From the NCBI GenBank assembly GCA_037074705.1, contig CM073591.1, forward strand, positions 10,429,087 to 10,493,086: a stretch of 64,000 nt of DNA, in the 5' to 3' direction. The notes below the pieces were generated by a model. That model was not told the origin of the DNA. It searched no databases and saw only the letters and a program-made list of their open reading frames with translations. Shown here piece by piece: positions 1 through 12,174 of the stretch (the stretch's first letter is position 1; every line of letters begins with the position of its first letter). The stretch comes from Zhengitettix transpicula. Its lineage: Eukaryota; Arthropoda; Insecta; Orthoptera; Tetrigidae. A program made the position numbers and the translations under genes.

Positions 1-2640
1 TTTAAAATTCCTTGCATATCAAAGAATATAAAACACTGAGATAAAAAATAATAATACTGGGAACAAAGCAAATAATTTTTAAATTCCTTGCATATCAAAG
101 AGTATAAAACACTGGGATGAAAGAATAAAAATACTGGGAATCAAAGCAAATAATTTTAAAATTCCTTGCATATCAAAGAATATAAAACACTGAGATAAAA
201 AATAAAAATACTGGGAACAAAGCAAATAATTTTTAAATTCCTTGCATATCAAAGGATATAAAACACTGAGATGAAAAATAAAATACTGGGAACAAAGCAA
301 ATAATTTTAAAATTCCTTGCATATCAAAGAATATAAAACACTGAGATAAAAAATAATAATACTGGGAACAAAGCAAATAATTTTTAAATTCCTTGCATAT
401 CAAAGAGTATAAAACACTGGGATAAAAAATAAAAATACTGGGAATCAAAGCAAATAATTTTATAATTCCTTGCATATCAAAGAATATAAAACAATAAGAT
501 GAAAAATAAAAATACTGGGAATCAAAGCAAATAGTTTTTAAATTCCTTGCATATCAAAGAATATAAAACACTGGGATAAAAAAATAAAAATACTGGGAAC
601 AAAGCAAATAATTTTAAAATTCCTTGCATATCAAAGAATATAAAACACTGAGATAAAAAATAATAATACTGGGAACAAAGCAAATAATTTTTAAATTCCT
701 TGCATATCAAAGAGTATAAAACACTGAGATAAAAAATAAAAATACTGGGAACAAAGCAAATAATTTTAAAATTCCTTGCATATCAAAGAATATAAAACAC
801 TGAGATAAAAAATAATAATACTGGGAACAAAGCAAATAATTTTTAAATTCCTTGCATATCAAAGAGTATAAAACACTGGGAAAAAAAATAAAAATACTGG
901 GAATCAAAGCAAATTATTTTATAATTCCTTGCATATCAAAGAATATAAAACACTGAGATGAAAAATAAAAATACTGGGAATCAAAGCAAATAATTTTAAA
1001 ATTCCTTGCATATCAAAGAATATAAAACACTGAGATAAAAAATAATAATACTGGGAACAAAGCAAATAATTTTTAAATTCCTTGCATATCAAAGAGTATA
1101 AAACACTGAGATAAAAAATAAAAATACTGGGAACAAAGCAAATAATTTTAAAATTCCTTGCATATCAAAGAGTATAAAACACTAAGATGAAAAATAAAAA
1201 TACTGGGAACAAAGCAAATAATTTTAAAATTCCTTGCATATCAAAGAATATAAAACACTGAGATAAAAAATAATAATACTGGGAACAAAGCAAATAATTT
1301 TTAAATTCCTTGCATATCAAAGAGTATAAAACACTGAGATAAAAAATAAAAATACTGGGAACAAAGCAAATAATTTTAAAATTCCTTGCATATCAAAGAA
1401 TATAAAACACTGAGATAAAAAATAATAATACTGGGAACAAAGCAAATAATTTTTAAATTCCTTGCATATCAAAGAGTATAAAACACTGGGAAAAAAAATA
1501 AAAATACTGGGAATCAAAGCAAATTATTTTATAATTCCTTGCATATCAAAGAATATAAAACACTGAGATGAAAAATAAAAATACTGGGAATCAAAGCAAA
1601 TAATTTTAAAATTCCTTGCATATCAAAGAATATAAAACACTGAGATAAAAAATAATAATACTGGGAACAAAGCAAATAATTTTTAAATTCCTTGCATATC
1701 AAAGAGTATAAAACACTGGGATAAAAAATAAAAATACTGGGAATCAAAGCAAATAATTTTATAATTCCTTGCATATCAAAGAATATAAAACACTGAGATG
1801 AAAAATAAAAATACTGGGAATCAAAGCAAATAATTTTTAAATTCCTTGCATATCAAAGAATAAAAAACACTGGGATAAAAAAATAAAAATACTGGGAATC
1901 AAAGCAAATAATTTTAAAATTCCTTGCATATCAAAGAATATAAAACACTGAGATAAAAAATAAAAATACTGGGAACAAAGCAAATAATTTTAAAATTCCT
2001 TGCATATCAAAGAATATAAAACACTGAGATGAAAAATAAAAATACTGGGAACAAAGCAAATAATTTTAAAATTCCTTGCATATCAAAGAGTATAAAACAC
2101 TGAGATAAAAAATAAAAATACTGGGAACAAAGCAAATAATTTTAAAATTCCTTGCATATCAAAGAATATAAAACACTGAGATAAAAAATAATAATACTGG
2201 GAACAAAGCAAATAATTTTTAAATTCCTTGCATATCAAAGAGTATAAAACACTGGGATAAAAAATAAAAATACTGGGAATCAAAGCAAATAATTTTTAAA
2301 TTCCTTGCATATCAAAGAATATAAAACACTGGGATGAAAAATAAAAATACTGGGAATGAAAGCAAATAATTTTTAAATTCCTTGCACATCAAAGAATATT
2401 AAACACTGAGATAAAAAATAAAAATACTGGGAATCAAAGCAAATAATTTTTAAATTCCTTGCATATCAAAGAATATAAAACACTGGGATAAAAAATAAAA
2501 ATACTGGGAATCAAAGCAAATAATTTTTAAATTCCTTGCATATCAAAGAATATAAAATACTGGGATAAAAAATAAAAATACTGGGAACAAAGCAAATAAT
2601 TTTTAAATTCCTTGCATATCAAAGAATTTATAATACTGGG
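1..2640. repeat. 76-77 bp AT-rich satellite array
   Basis: About 34 head-to-tail copies of a unit containing TTCCTTGCATATCAAAG, ATAAAACACTGAG and AATACTGGGAACAAAGC. Copies of CCTTGCATATC recur every 76-78 bp. Sub-variants (GATGAAAAATAAA versus GATAAAAAATAATAAT) alternate. The array runs off the left edge and decays near 2620-2660. Confidence 0.97.
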
Positions 2641-2969
2641 ATAAAATAAATTAAGGTATATGAAAATTAGATAAGTAATTATGCTTTTTTTGTTTGTATA
2701 AGAAGACTAGTATAAAACACAAATTCAATTAATAATAAAATATGGAAGGTGGACCAGAAGGAGGATGAAACAAATATAAACTACTGGAATGAGAAATTTG
2801 AGGGAAATTGAGATATATAAATATGAAAACAGTTTAACAAAACAATATAATGAAATACATTGTTGTAATAATAGGGAAATATTAAAATTGAAATTTACAC
2901 TTAACAAGTATGAAAGTAGTTAAATAGGATAATTAAGAAATAAGAAACTGTATGGATCATAAATGAGAT
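2641..2969. other. AT-rich unique sequence, no feature seen
   Basis: Low-complexity AT-rich sequence directly after the satellite. No convincing ORF, RNA or repeat was seen on either strand. Confidence 0.5.
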
Positions 2970-3197
2970 GTGGAAAGACTCACAAAGTGGACATTTTCAA
3001 TCAACAGTCAGGCAGCTGTGAAAACTGTTCCCAAACGAAATTTTTTTTTTGAGGATTCCACGACCCCCACTCTCCTGTGCTCCAAACCTCATAAAAAATC
3101 TTTTAATTGGGAAACGAAGATCCCAGTGGAGCCTCAACATGAAGCCTGCTCCTCCAGGCTGGTTCAAGCTCCAGTTACCTCAATGAATTACGTTTAA
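2970..3197 (+). other. Unassigned 75-codon ORF, possible terminal exon or gene fragment
   Basis: This ORF stands out in base composition from its very AT-rich flanks. The sequence after a possible acceptor (TTTTCAATCAACAG ending near 3007) reads like normal protein, for example KKSFNWETKIPVEPQHEA, and ends at a TAA. I do not recognise it. It could be the last coding exon of a gene, a processed-gene fragment, or chance. An AATAAATAAATAAA string about 370 bp downstream could serve as a polyadenylation signal. Confidence 0.2.
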
Positions 3198-3998
3198 ATT
3201 AATAATTATTCTTATGTAGTATATTATTCTCTCTGGATATATGTATATATTCTTTGAAATACTATCAAGTGTGGGTTTTCTATTGATAATGTTCTTCTCC
3301 ATTGTACACTGAAAACATACCAGTTATTTACAACTCTCACTAACACTTTCCTTGTCCTCCCCCCATACTTAATAATAACTTAACTCCTTTCTCCTGCTCA
3401 CTTTTCTATATACTTTATTATTAAACGATTGTATACATAATAATAAATGCATATTAAAAATAAGTCGTTAATTGTAGTAAGGATAATTATGTAAGGAGGG
3501 ATAAAGTAAGAAAAAAGCGTTTATTTCAATACAGTGAAATAGTATTTTATATATAAGAAGGTACATAAATAAATAAATAAAAAGTATGTAAATAGTGGAA
3601 ATAAGAAACTGTCTACTAATTAGCCGAGGAAGTTATGAAACAGATTTATTCCAAAAACTTAATTTTTATCTGTAAATTGGATAATTTAGTTAGCTAATTA
3701 GTTTTCACAATTAGTGTGTCTAAATCGGACGGTTTTTTTTATGTATTGAACAAAATGTGTGTCTATCAGTACATAGACATTACACGGACAAGAAATTAGG
3801 CTAATATATATATATATATATATGAAATTTGTTAAATAAAAATGTAGGTACTTGAGAATCTTAATGAATAAGAAAATATATAATAATAAATGCATAAATA
3901 ATATATATATATATAAAAAATACTGTAATAAGTGATTAGAACATATTTATTATTATCATCATCATTAAATTTATTAACGATTTGAACTGGTCGCGGTC

Positions 3999-4002
<4 letters not shown>
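3198..4002. other. AT-rich sequence with short TA microsatellites
   Basis: No gene is seen. TA runs lie near 3803-3822 and 3900-3914. Otherwise this is unstructured AT-rich DNA. Confidence 0.5.

Positions 4003-4052
<50 letters not shown>
4003..4052. repeat. (TA)n microsatellite
   Basis: About 24 TA units. It abuts the terminal TTGTAAT sequence of the mobile element to its right, as do most long TA runs in this window. Confidence 0.95.
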
Positions 4053-4054
<2 letters not shown>

Positions 4055-5056
4055 AATGTAATGCCAATTAATTAACACATTAATTGTAAAATAGAAAATA
4101 TTAATTGTTTGAGAAACATATTCTTGACGGCGGTATAGAACACAGCAACAATGTAGCAAGGTATTGTTTCTTTGTCGGAAGACGGTTGTTCAGTTGGTCA
4201 AGTACAGGTCGCATTAAAATATTGAGGAGAGAGAGTGCACATTAAAATATGGTAGAAGGCAGGTCGCATTAAGAGTTCACGTTATGGTATGAGAGAGTGC
4301 AGATCACGTTACGGTAGAGTGGAGTTCACATTAAGATACGGTAGAGTTGAGTCCGTATTTCGAATCCTCAGCGATCGGGTGGTCGTGAAAGAACTTTTGG
4401 AACTTGGAGATTAAACACGTGGCGAGAGACTGAGGACGAAGGCGAAAGGCGAGAACGAGAATCGAAATAAACTTGCAGGAAAGCATAGACAAAACATTCA
4501 CACACAAGCTGAACTACGAAACCTGCTAAGCACAAACAGTTTTTGGTGCACGTAACCGAGCAGAAGTCAACCGAGTGAGGGAGAGAGACGAAGAGGAGGT
4601 TCCTGGTTCCTGATTTTGATCTAAAAATACTAATTTTAGAATCAGTGAGTTTTAGTAGAAGCTGTGCAAAACCCCGCCATAGTGTTTCGTCAAGTACAAA
4701 GTATCCTGGAATGCTGCCGTGAGTAACAATATAAAACAACTCATTATGTAAACCGGATTAAAAGATAGTCGTCAGATTTCGTTCTCTTCCTTTGATAAAA
4801 TTTGTTAAGTAGAATCCATCTTTTTAGTTTAATTGTGTCGACAAGTAGATTTTCGTCTTTGTTAATTGACGAGTAAATAATCTTTTTATTGAAATTTGTG
4901 TTGATAAAATTTCTAAATAAATGATTAGCCATTATCAAACCCAGTAGAGACCCTGAGATAAATTCTATTTGTAATTATTTGTGTAACTGTTTCAAACATT
5001 GATAATAAATTTGAATAATTTTTTATTTAAAAGAGTGCATCTTTTTGTATATTACA
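4051..5056 (-). mobile_element. TTGTAATAA/TTACAA-ended non-autonomous element, copy 1
   Basis: It is bounded by TA arrays, with TTGTAAT at 4051 and ATTACAATAT at 5051. Read on the minus strand it contains the module CTCAGGGTCTCTACTGGG near 4945-4962, shared with the copies at 19.3, 28.5 and 54.05 kb. A 123-codon minus-strand ORF inside (4368-4739) resembles no protein I know. The interior has repeated GGTCGCATTAA and TTCACATTAAGATACGGTA phrases at 4210-4350. Confidence 0.6.
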
Positions 5057-5075
5057 ATATATATATATATATATA

Positions 5076-5993
5076 TTGTAATAATCACAAATGAAAGACA
5101 ATTAAATTAAAAGCAACGCCTCACGTTAGAGCAACAATTTGTAGGAATTTTACGTCCAATAAAGAATGAAAAATCAATTAAAACAACCAATTAACATTTA
5201 TTAACTACAAACAATTATAAATTTTACAAAAGTTGTTGTAGGCAGGTAACATATTTCAATTTATGTTTATCAATTAATCCTTTACAACCACATGACTGTA
5301 TCCCAGGGTCGTCTACTGGGCTTTTAATAAAGCAATTATGAAGCCATCAGTCATCAGTAGATCTATTACAATGTAAAAATATGAAATATGAACGAAATCC
5401 AAGATCTGACAACAATATCTTTACTTACGCGATTACAGATATTAATGCTGTGGGATTTTACCTTACTGTCTCTGGTACTCGAGGGAATAGGGCTCGTACA
5501 CACTTTATAGAAAGTCCGTTGTTATTAATTCACTGACTGTAACCAACACTTTTAGTTCTGCAGTAGTTGGTTTACTGTTCGTTTAAGAAAATCCTCTTAT
5601 CAGCTCGTTCTGAAGATTGTCAGCTGCTGGATGCAGTTACCTCGGCTCCCAAGATTGACGAACTTGGTCTGAACCGAGAATAAAATAACTTTAGCCTCAA
5701 CACTCTGTACATACTCAGCGTTGCATGCCACGTGGTTCTCTCACAGACGGCAACGTGTAGAAATGTTCCAAGTGTTGTGCTACGTGTGTCCAGGCATTTG
5801 CTGTCTCCGCGTCTGTCCACGACGACTTCACTGGAGCTCGGCTCCCCACAGACTCTGCGCTTCCAGCGAACCAACCAACCAAGCATTGCATTCTTGCCAC
5901 ATTCTTGTGCACGACTCGTGTGTTTTATGCCGCTGACAATGCGAGTCCAAATTTTTGTATATTAATTAATTATTTTCTCTTAGTTACCACAAT
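5076..5993 (+). mobile_element. TTGTAATAA/TTACAA-ended element, copy 2
   Basis: It begins TTGTAATAATCACAAATG and ends TTACCACAATATA, flanked by TA arrays. It shares long stretches with the copy at 20011-21020: AATGAAAGACAATTAAAT near the start, GCTGCTGGATGCAGTT near 5626, and AAGCATTGCATTCTTGCC, GACAATGCGAGTCCAAATT near the end. The CACACTTTATA phrase near 5498 is conserved among relatives. No transposase is seen. Confidence 0.75.
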
Positions 5994-6010
5994 ATATACA
6001 TATGTATATA

Positions 6011-6586
6011 TTGTAATAATTAGACTTTATTACAATATATATATTAAAAACTTTATTACATAAAAATACATTAAAAAATTGATTGGGCGCCAACAGCCAT
6101 ATATATATATAGTCTGCAAATATTTAACAATAATTAGCTTTGGCTTGGTTAATGCAATCCTCCTCCTCTACAAGGTGATGTGGCTTAGTTCCGTACTGTG
6201 TCTGAAGGCACTTTACATTAATGGCGACCCTTACTTTTATCTCGTAGCATCAGCAGAGGATCACTGGTCTTGTAGCAGCCCCACGATCTCTTTCTTCGGC
6301 CTCCACGCGATGGACGTCCACACTCCTAAACTTTTGTTCGTTACAGCTCTCCAAATTTTCCACCCTCTCGCCTCTCTCACTTTCCACTTTCAGTCCTCTC
6401 TCTGGTCAGTGTCTCCCGGGTGCGGAGTATATACCCTTACTCCGTCCCCCTCCGAAACGATGCAAAAAAAAAGGGACGCGTACCCTCGGCTTCTTGGGGC
6501 CTCTCAGGCGCACGTGCACTTTTAATTAATTCCTTCTCAGGCCCGCGGACAAAGGACGGCCACATACCGATGTTATTCACTACAAT
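6011..6586 (+). mobile_element. TTGTAATAA/TTACAA-ended element, copy 3
   Basis: It starts TTGTAATAATTAGAC and ends TATTCACTACAATATAT. Its 3' 160 bp (about 6425-6586) recurs in reverse complement at 14518-14672, next to the large CT array. The 148-codon plus ORF at 6079-6525 resembles no known protein and is treated as chance. Confidence 0.6.
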
Positions 6587-7080
6587 ATATATATCTTCCT
6601 ATATGTTCTTATTTATCAAGTTTGATACTTATGTTTTTTTTGTATACCGTAATTACTTACGTATGTATTTGATATTTCCTCCCTTACGGAATTATCCCTT
6701 TTTATGTACCATCAGTAATTAAATTGTTTTTCAGTTAATAATTTAGGGCCTTATATACATATATATATAGTTACTTCTCGTATAAATTATAGACTAGCAT
6801 GCAGCTAGTTTCCAAGGCAGTCCACGACGTCATCGTCGCACTCAAACATGGCCGCTAAGACAAACGTACAGCTACCTACAGCATCACGTAAAGATTTTCA
6901 TCTCAAAATGTCCGCAGAAATTGTAAAAGAAACTAAGAAGAAGAAGAATTCGCCGTCTACGTCACGTGACGTCACGGCAGCAACAGCGCGTCCTCCCTTC
7001 TCCTCTAATAAACACGGGACGCCAGACAGTTCAACTCCCGCTCAGGGACAGTTGTAAAGTAAATGTTTTTTATTTCTCCT
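6587..7080. other. Unique stretch with a 69-codon unassigned ORF
   Basis: An ORF at 6848-7057 (+) starts in a good context (AAACATGG) and encodes a Lys/Ser/Thr-rich peptide with no domain I recognise. It contains a CACGTGACGTCACG palindrome near 6962. It may be a 5' exon or chance. The rest is AT-rich with nothing identifiable. Confidence 0.2.
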
Positions 7081-7294
7081 GACCGCAGTCGGACATTGAC
7101 TACACACACACACACACGTGTGTTTTATCTCCATCGCGGGGGCATTATTTGCAAATTAATATAATCCTTAAGAAGTTAAGCGAGTTTGCGGCTTACTGTG
7201 TGTGTGTGTGACTCCTCCCGAGTCCCGGCCATTGTCCCCACAAGCAAGTGGATGTTCCCGGAGAAAGACAGCTCAATGGCGTCTGTGTGGTCCT

Positions 7295-7336
<42 letters not shown>

Positions 7337-7340
7337 AACT
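7081..7340. repeat. Cluster of CA, TG and GA microsatellites
   Basis: CA run at 7101-7117, TG run near 7197-7210 and GA run at about 7299-7332. The overlapping ORFs on both strands are produced by these runs and adjacent sequence. Confidence 0.9.
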
Positions 7341-7559
7341 CCCCGGCAGCGGCGATAATTGTAAATACCCCGAACAAAGATTATCAGCATTGCAAACACA
7401 GACAACATAAATGGAGATTTGTTGCCAAAGAACACCGTTGACAACGTCCGCGTCACTGCTGTGGTTTATCTTCCATAAAAAATATAACAACTAAAGAAAC
7501 TCTCTGGCCGACTCCGTTTTCCCCTTTTAGCATAATTTTATAAAGCTATATTTTCACAG

Positions 7560-9370
7560 AATGCCACGAATTAATCAAATAAAAGCTACTCCCGGGTAAC
7601 CTTCCTTCAACCACGTCCACCTTCACGTGGGGGAAACATAAAATTTCATCAACCACAAAGGTTGATGCGAGAATTAAACTCAGCGACTCCTATAACCCCG
7701 GAACAGACACCAATCTCGATCTTTTATGCAAACCACCCTTACCGTAAGGGGTGCTTCCCTCCCTGGCCTTCAGGGGATTAAAATTAGCAACTTAAAAAAA
7801 TTCTAGAATGACACTGATCAAATTAAGTAACCCCGAAAACGTTTAATTCGGCGCTAATAATGGCCGTTGAGCAATGTTTTTAAATACCACCCCTTCCACC
7901 ACCACCACCAACCCTAGGTCTGTTTTAACTGCCAGAGTGTTTGTTCATGGATCGTACGTAATGTGTGTATGAAGTGTGGTAGAAATTAATCTACGCCGCT
8001 AAGATTGTATACGGAAAATTTGTTTCACCGCCCTACCTTCCACCCCCCACCCAACTCCTAAAAGGCTGATGTAAAAGTTAACCACCATGGTAATTGTCAG
8101 AATTAAAATCAGTGACTTCTATAGCCCTGGATTTGACACCAATCTCGGTTGTTTCACGTTATTTTCGTGTACCTGTCCCCTCGACCCCATCCCTTATTGG
8201 TGATTTTCCACACCCCCCCCAACTCCTAGGAGGTTGAAGTACTAGTTAACTACCATGGTAATTGTCAGAATTAAAATAAGTGACTTCTATAGCCCTGGAT
8301 TTGACACCAATCTCGGTTGTTTCACGTTATTTTCGTGTACCTGTCCCCTCGACCCCATCCCTTATTGGTGCGTTTAAGCGGGGTTGAAAGGTGTAGGACC
8401 CCCCCCCCCGCCCGAAAAGTAATTAATCGACGCTAAAATCGGGCCGTTTTAGAATCCTTTTTAAAATTTCACCCCCACGTTGGGAGTTGTCTAACGCTTC
8501 GAAAGGCCGACAAAAAAAACCCTGCGCACATGGGGGCGAAAGTTTCATTGCAATGGGTGGGACGAATGGTTCAGGAGCTCACAGGGTTACTAGTAGTCGA
8601 TGGACGTTGATGAAGAAGGTGAATAAAAATTGGATGTTTGGAATTAAACGTTGGTGTTAGAAGTTAACTCTGCATAAAAATTATTTTCAGGTGACAATGG
8701 CGGTCGTAAAAATTTTGAATTAATAAATAATTATTCCATGACTTTTGGTTTTTATTTATTTTATAAAATATTGATTCTGAAACCTGCGATTTTACACCAA
8801 AGTCTTGTAGTGGGGGGTGGGAAAGCAACCCCTAAATGTTAGAGGTTTAACTGGAAGGGAAGTGGAGGATTTCCAGAGACGCCCATACGTCATCCACCCC
8901 CCGCGGCCTTCCTCGTGTTCATCTTGGAGACGTCCCACAAGTAATATTCGTCTCTCCCTGAACAAGACCGTGCGGGCTTGGCAAATATTTCACCCCCAAA
9001 ATTGTATGCAAATTTCTCTTTTCTCCCCACCAGGACAATTGGATGTGGAGGACGCGCTGAGGATTACTTAAACTTAAAGCTGTTATGTGACGTCAGTCGG
9101 CGATAAAAAAAAATGTGTTTTATGTCATTAGGTGTTATATCTCTGGTACGGCAGCAAAAATCATGGATAAATCAAAGACGCTACATAATATTCTATTTAC
9201 CTCTGGGGATTTTTGTTTTATTAATAATATTATCTGATTTCCCGGTGTTGCCCGGCGGGTTCTCATAACTAAACTCAGCGACATCCATAATCCCGGGATT
9301 TGACTCGAATCTCGGTCCTTTTCACGTTATTTTTATGCAACGCGCCTCCACAACACAATATTTAGAACAA
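7560..9370. repeat. Diverged dispersed repeats with a 167 bp direct duplication
   Basis: 8055-8203 and 8223-8370 are near-identical direct copies (shared core CCATGGTAATTGTCAG, TGACTTCTATAGCCCTGG, CCCATCCCTTATTGGTG). The phrase CAGYGACNYCTATAACCCCGG...GACACCAATCTCG also recurs, diverged, at 7678-7725 and 9277-9325. Reverse-complement relatives lie at 40300-40370, 40590-40650, 44790-44830 and 46630-46680. No coding capacity is seen. Confidence 0.65.
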
Positions 9371-9429
9371 AAAAAAAGAATCAACTCACAATATTATTAT
9401 TAGCCGTTAGCCACGTCTTGAGCTGACCC

Positions 9430-9465
9430 TCCACATTCATCACACACACACACACACACTGATAT
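9430..9465. repeat. (CA)n microsatellite
   Basis: CACACACACACACACACA run between 9441 and 9460. Confidence 0.85.
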
Positions 9466-9559
9466 CAATATTTAAATCTCTTCAGCGGAACAGAACAGGA
9501 GCTGACACGTGTCTGTCTCGATGACTTAGAAAGCTTTTGTTAATGGTTTTATATATACG

Positions 9560-10375
9560 TTTACATATTTTGAGCCGTGAGACGGTACTTAGCGATATCG
9601 AACTGCCATCCGCCATATTGAGAAAAAAATAGAGAGAGACACAGTTCAGTTACTGCAAATTTGTTAATATTTTGATCACAAGATTTTTTTTTCCGTAAAA
9701 TTTCATTTTACTTGCCGTAAGAAGCCATTTTTTTTTCATTCTAGCGATGATATACAAAACTGCCATCCCGCGTTCTTGAAGACAAAATGGCGGACGATAT
9801 CCCACGCACCCTATAATTTTTTTTATTTTTTTTAATAATATGATTTGTTACATTATTTTTACTTGTCCACTTAGAGGATTTTTGAAACAGCAATATTCAC
9901 CTGCCATCCAGACTATCTCGAGAACCAGACAGACACACAAAAAAAAAATTGAATGGCGCTGATTCCAAAACCTCATAATTTTGTTCATTGTTTCGAGAAG
10001 AAAAAAGCGTTCGGACAGATTTTTCGGTGATGGGGGGGTTTTTCCCTTCCAGTTGTTCTGTAGAGCCTTGAGCAGCTTTATTGGCCTTATGAAACGGACA
10101 CGGAATTAAAAATTCAACTTTGTTTCTTTTTTATTATATATATATACAGAATCATGAGAATATTATTATATCAGCGATATAAAACTATCATCCGCCATGT
10201 TGAAACGAACGGGAAATGACTTTTTTTTAAAAAAAAATAAGATTTTTACTGCTTGGATTTTTTTAGCTTTACAGAACGTTTATACATTTTTCTTTCTTCT
10301 CTTTTTTAAGCGGCAATTCGTTTCGAGGCTGTTTGTCTCTCAAGCAAACCGTCCACCATTTTGATATAATGCTTA
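9560..10375. repeat. Degenerate long-period repeat with a GCCATCCGCCAT motif
   Basis: Phrases such as GATATCGAACTGCCATCCGC (9593), ATACAAAACTGCCATCCCGC (9751), CACCTGCCATCCAG (9899) and ATAAAACTATCATCCGCC (10178) recur at intervals of about 150-280 bp, each followed by GAGA/GACA-type sequence and poly-T. This looks like an old, decayed tandem or dispersed repeat. Confidence 0.4.
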
Positions 10376-11730
10376 AATATATACAGTGCTGCCTGATTTA
10401 CATAGTATTGGGGGAGGGGGTGTGTGGTTAACACAACTGGTGGTTGTTACGAGTGGACAAGGAGGTGAACGTATTAGAGAGAGAGAGAAAAGTGGTGATA
10501 AAAAGGTGTTAAGGAGAAAAGGACAGCCCCCAAGGACTACAAGCTGCACCGTTGTGACAACTGTCTTCTATGGTAATGATAATAATTATTCCCGCCCCCC
10601 ACTCAAGGTTCTTATGCAATAAATCACCCGTCATGCCACACAACGTTCCTCAAGACACGATACCACGGGGCGGGGCGGGGGGGCTCGAACGTCGTAATGG
10701 CGGAGGAGGAGGCCACCAGAGATTGTTTCCCTCCGCGGCACGCAGACAAAAGAAGCGCGCGGATAACGTCCACTTGGGGGCGATATCGATTGTGAAGTCG
10801 ATACAACCGTTACCGCCGCCGCCGCCACACAAGTCTCATTTGTCCGACCAACTGCGTCCCGTCCTCCTCCTTTCCATCGTTACGACGCCTACACGAGCGT
10901 CGTCCAATAATAATAATAATAAAAGAAACTTCTGCGACAATCGCGTTCCCATCCCTAACCTCTCAAGTCACGTCCTGTATGAAATACTTCGACGACAGTC
11001 ATAACTGTCCAATGAAACAACTACTATAAATATTTTTTTTAAAAAAAGACGTAAAAATTTCTCCATTCAACATAATCGATATTTATAAATACTACGGGTG
11101 GGGGGGGTTGTTCCCCTTGCGCTTGTATTCCGCCACATGTCTTCTCTCTTTCGTGCCAGGTTACAGCGTCATCACAACAGTGGCTGCTCCACTGTCCGTT
11201 AACAACGCATAAAGGGGACAAACAGCCGTCAGCGGCCTTCCTTTAAGAGGATCGACAAGGGTCAAGAAGACGCTCGGGGATGTATAAACATCTGCCGCAA
11301 CCAAATTGCTGGTCCCACTCCGTCCAACGTAGGGTGAACCATGGTGAGACATCCTCGTCGACATTCAGTCCTCCGAAACGTGAAGCTGGCGACCCTTTTG
11401 GAAGCTTTCCCGTGCCTTATCCCCTCCTTTGGCGCTTTTTTTTTTGCTCGCGAACGAGGACGAGACTTACAACAACAGAGGCGGAAGAAGAGGAGGAGGA
11501 GGAGAGGGTTTCACCTTTTCTATTACGCGCTCCCCCCACCCCCCAACCCCAACCACCCCCGACAATCTTTCCGAGAGCTTCTACGAGACGCGTTGAGAGA
11601 ATGGACGGTCCTTTAGTCCTTACCGTTGACCGCGTTGCTGTCTCTCAACCTCCGGAAAACCGTGACGTTAAAACAGTCATTACAAAGATTACACAACACA
11701 CACGAAAAGGAAAAATAAAATAACGTGTGT
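10376..11730. other. GC-rich, CpG-containing stretch with overlapping short ORFs; no gene recognised
   Basis: Base composition rises sharply compared with the surroundings. Overlapping ORFs on both strands (for example 10570-11004 and 11280-11723, plus) encode Pro/Arg-rich, low-complexity peptides without any domain I know. A promoter or 5' UTR of an unseen gene is possible, but no TATA, splice or start evidence lets me claim it. Confidence 0.3.
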
Positions 11731-11999
11731 GTGTCTCTTCGTTTGTTTATTCACTGGCCAATGACTGATTCAGTGAAGTGAAGTTCAGCTGACAGTTATT
11801 TCCTCTCCTTTCTCCCCCCCCCCTTTACTTTATATTTAAGATTTGTTACTTGTGTAATATTCTTTGTAATCCTAACTTATGCTCCCTTATTTACGTACGT
11901 AGTGTTCCTTACATTCTCCCTATGAACCTGTTTCGTGTAATTCCGAATTCTTCATGTCACTACTTATGTATCGAGGCCTGAAACATCTAGAGTACTTTT
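11731..11999. other. Unremarkable AT-rich sequence before the satellite
   Basis: Nothing identifiable apart from a poly-C tract near 11814-11823. Confidence 0.5.
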
Positions 12000-12126
12000 G
12001 TATATCTTATATAAAAATATTAAACGGCTCCCTCAGTCAAAAATTTGTGTCGTGTCTGGTCTCTGAAAGGAATATTACGTTAATCAAAGTACGTATTCGA
12101 CTCCCTCTAGTTTGAAAAACATATAT

Positions 12127-12174
<48 letters not shown>

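Noticed and set aside
79..2283. Minus-strand ORFs in the 76-77 bp satellite
   Set aside because: They follow the repeat period and change frame with each unit length. No independent sign of coding.
1..2640. CRISPR-like array
   Set aside because: Units are contiguous with no unique spacers, and the window is eukaryotic.
4368..4739. 123-codon minus ORF as a transposase
   Set aside because: No catalytic motif or similarity I can recognise. Related copies lack this frame.
7186..7490. Overlapping ORFs on both strands around the GA run
   Set aside because: Created by the GA microsatellite. No domain, and four ORFs overlap the same bases.
10570..11004. 144-codon ORF in GC-rich sequence
   Set aside because: Low-complexity Pro/Asn runs and poly-G-derived glycine. 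Opposite-strand ORFs of equal quality. No recognisable domain.
11280..11723. 147-codon ORF
   Set aside because: Glu and Pro runs come from GAGGAG and CCCC tracts. No homology recognised.
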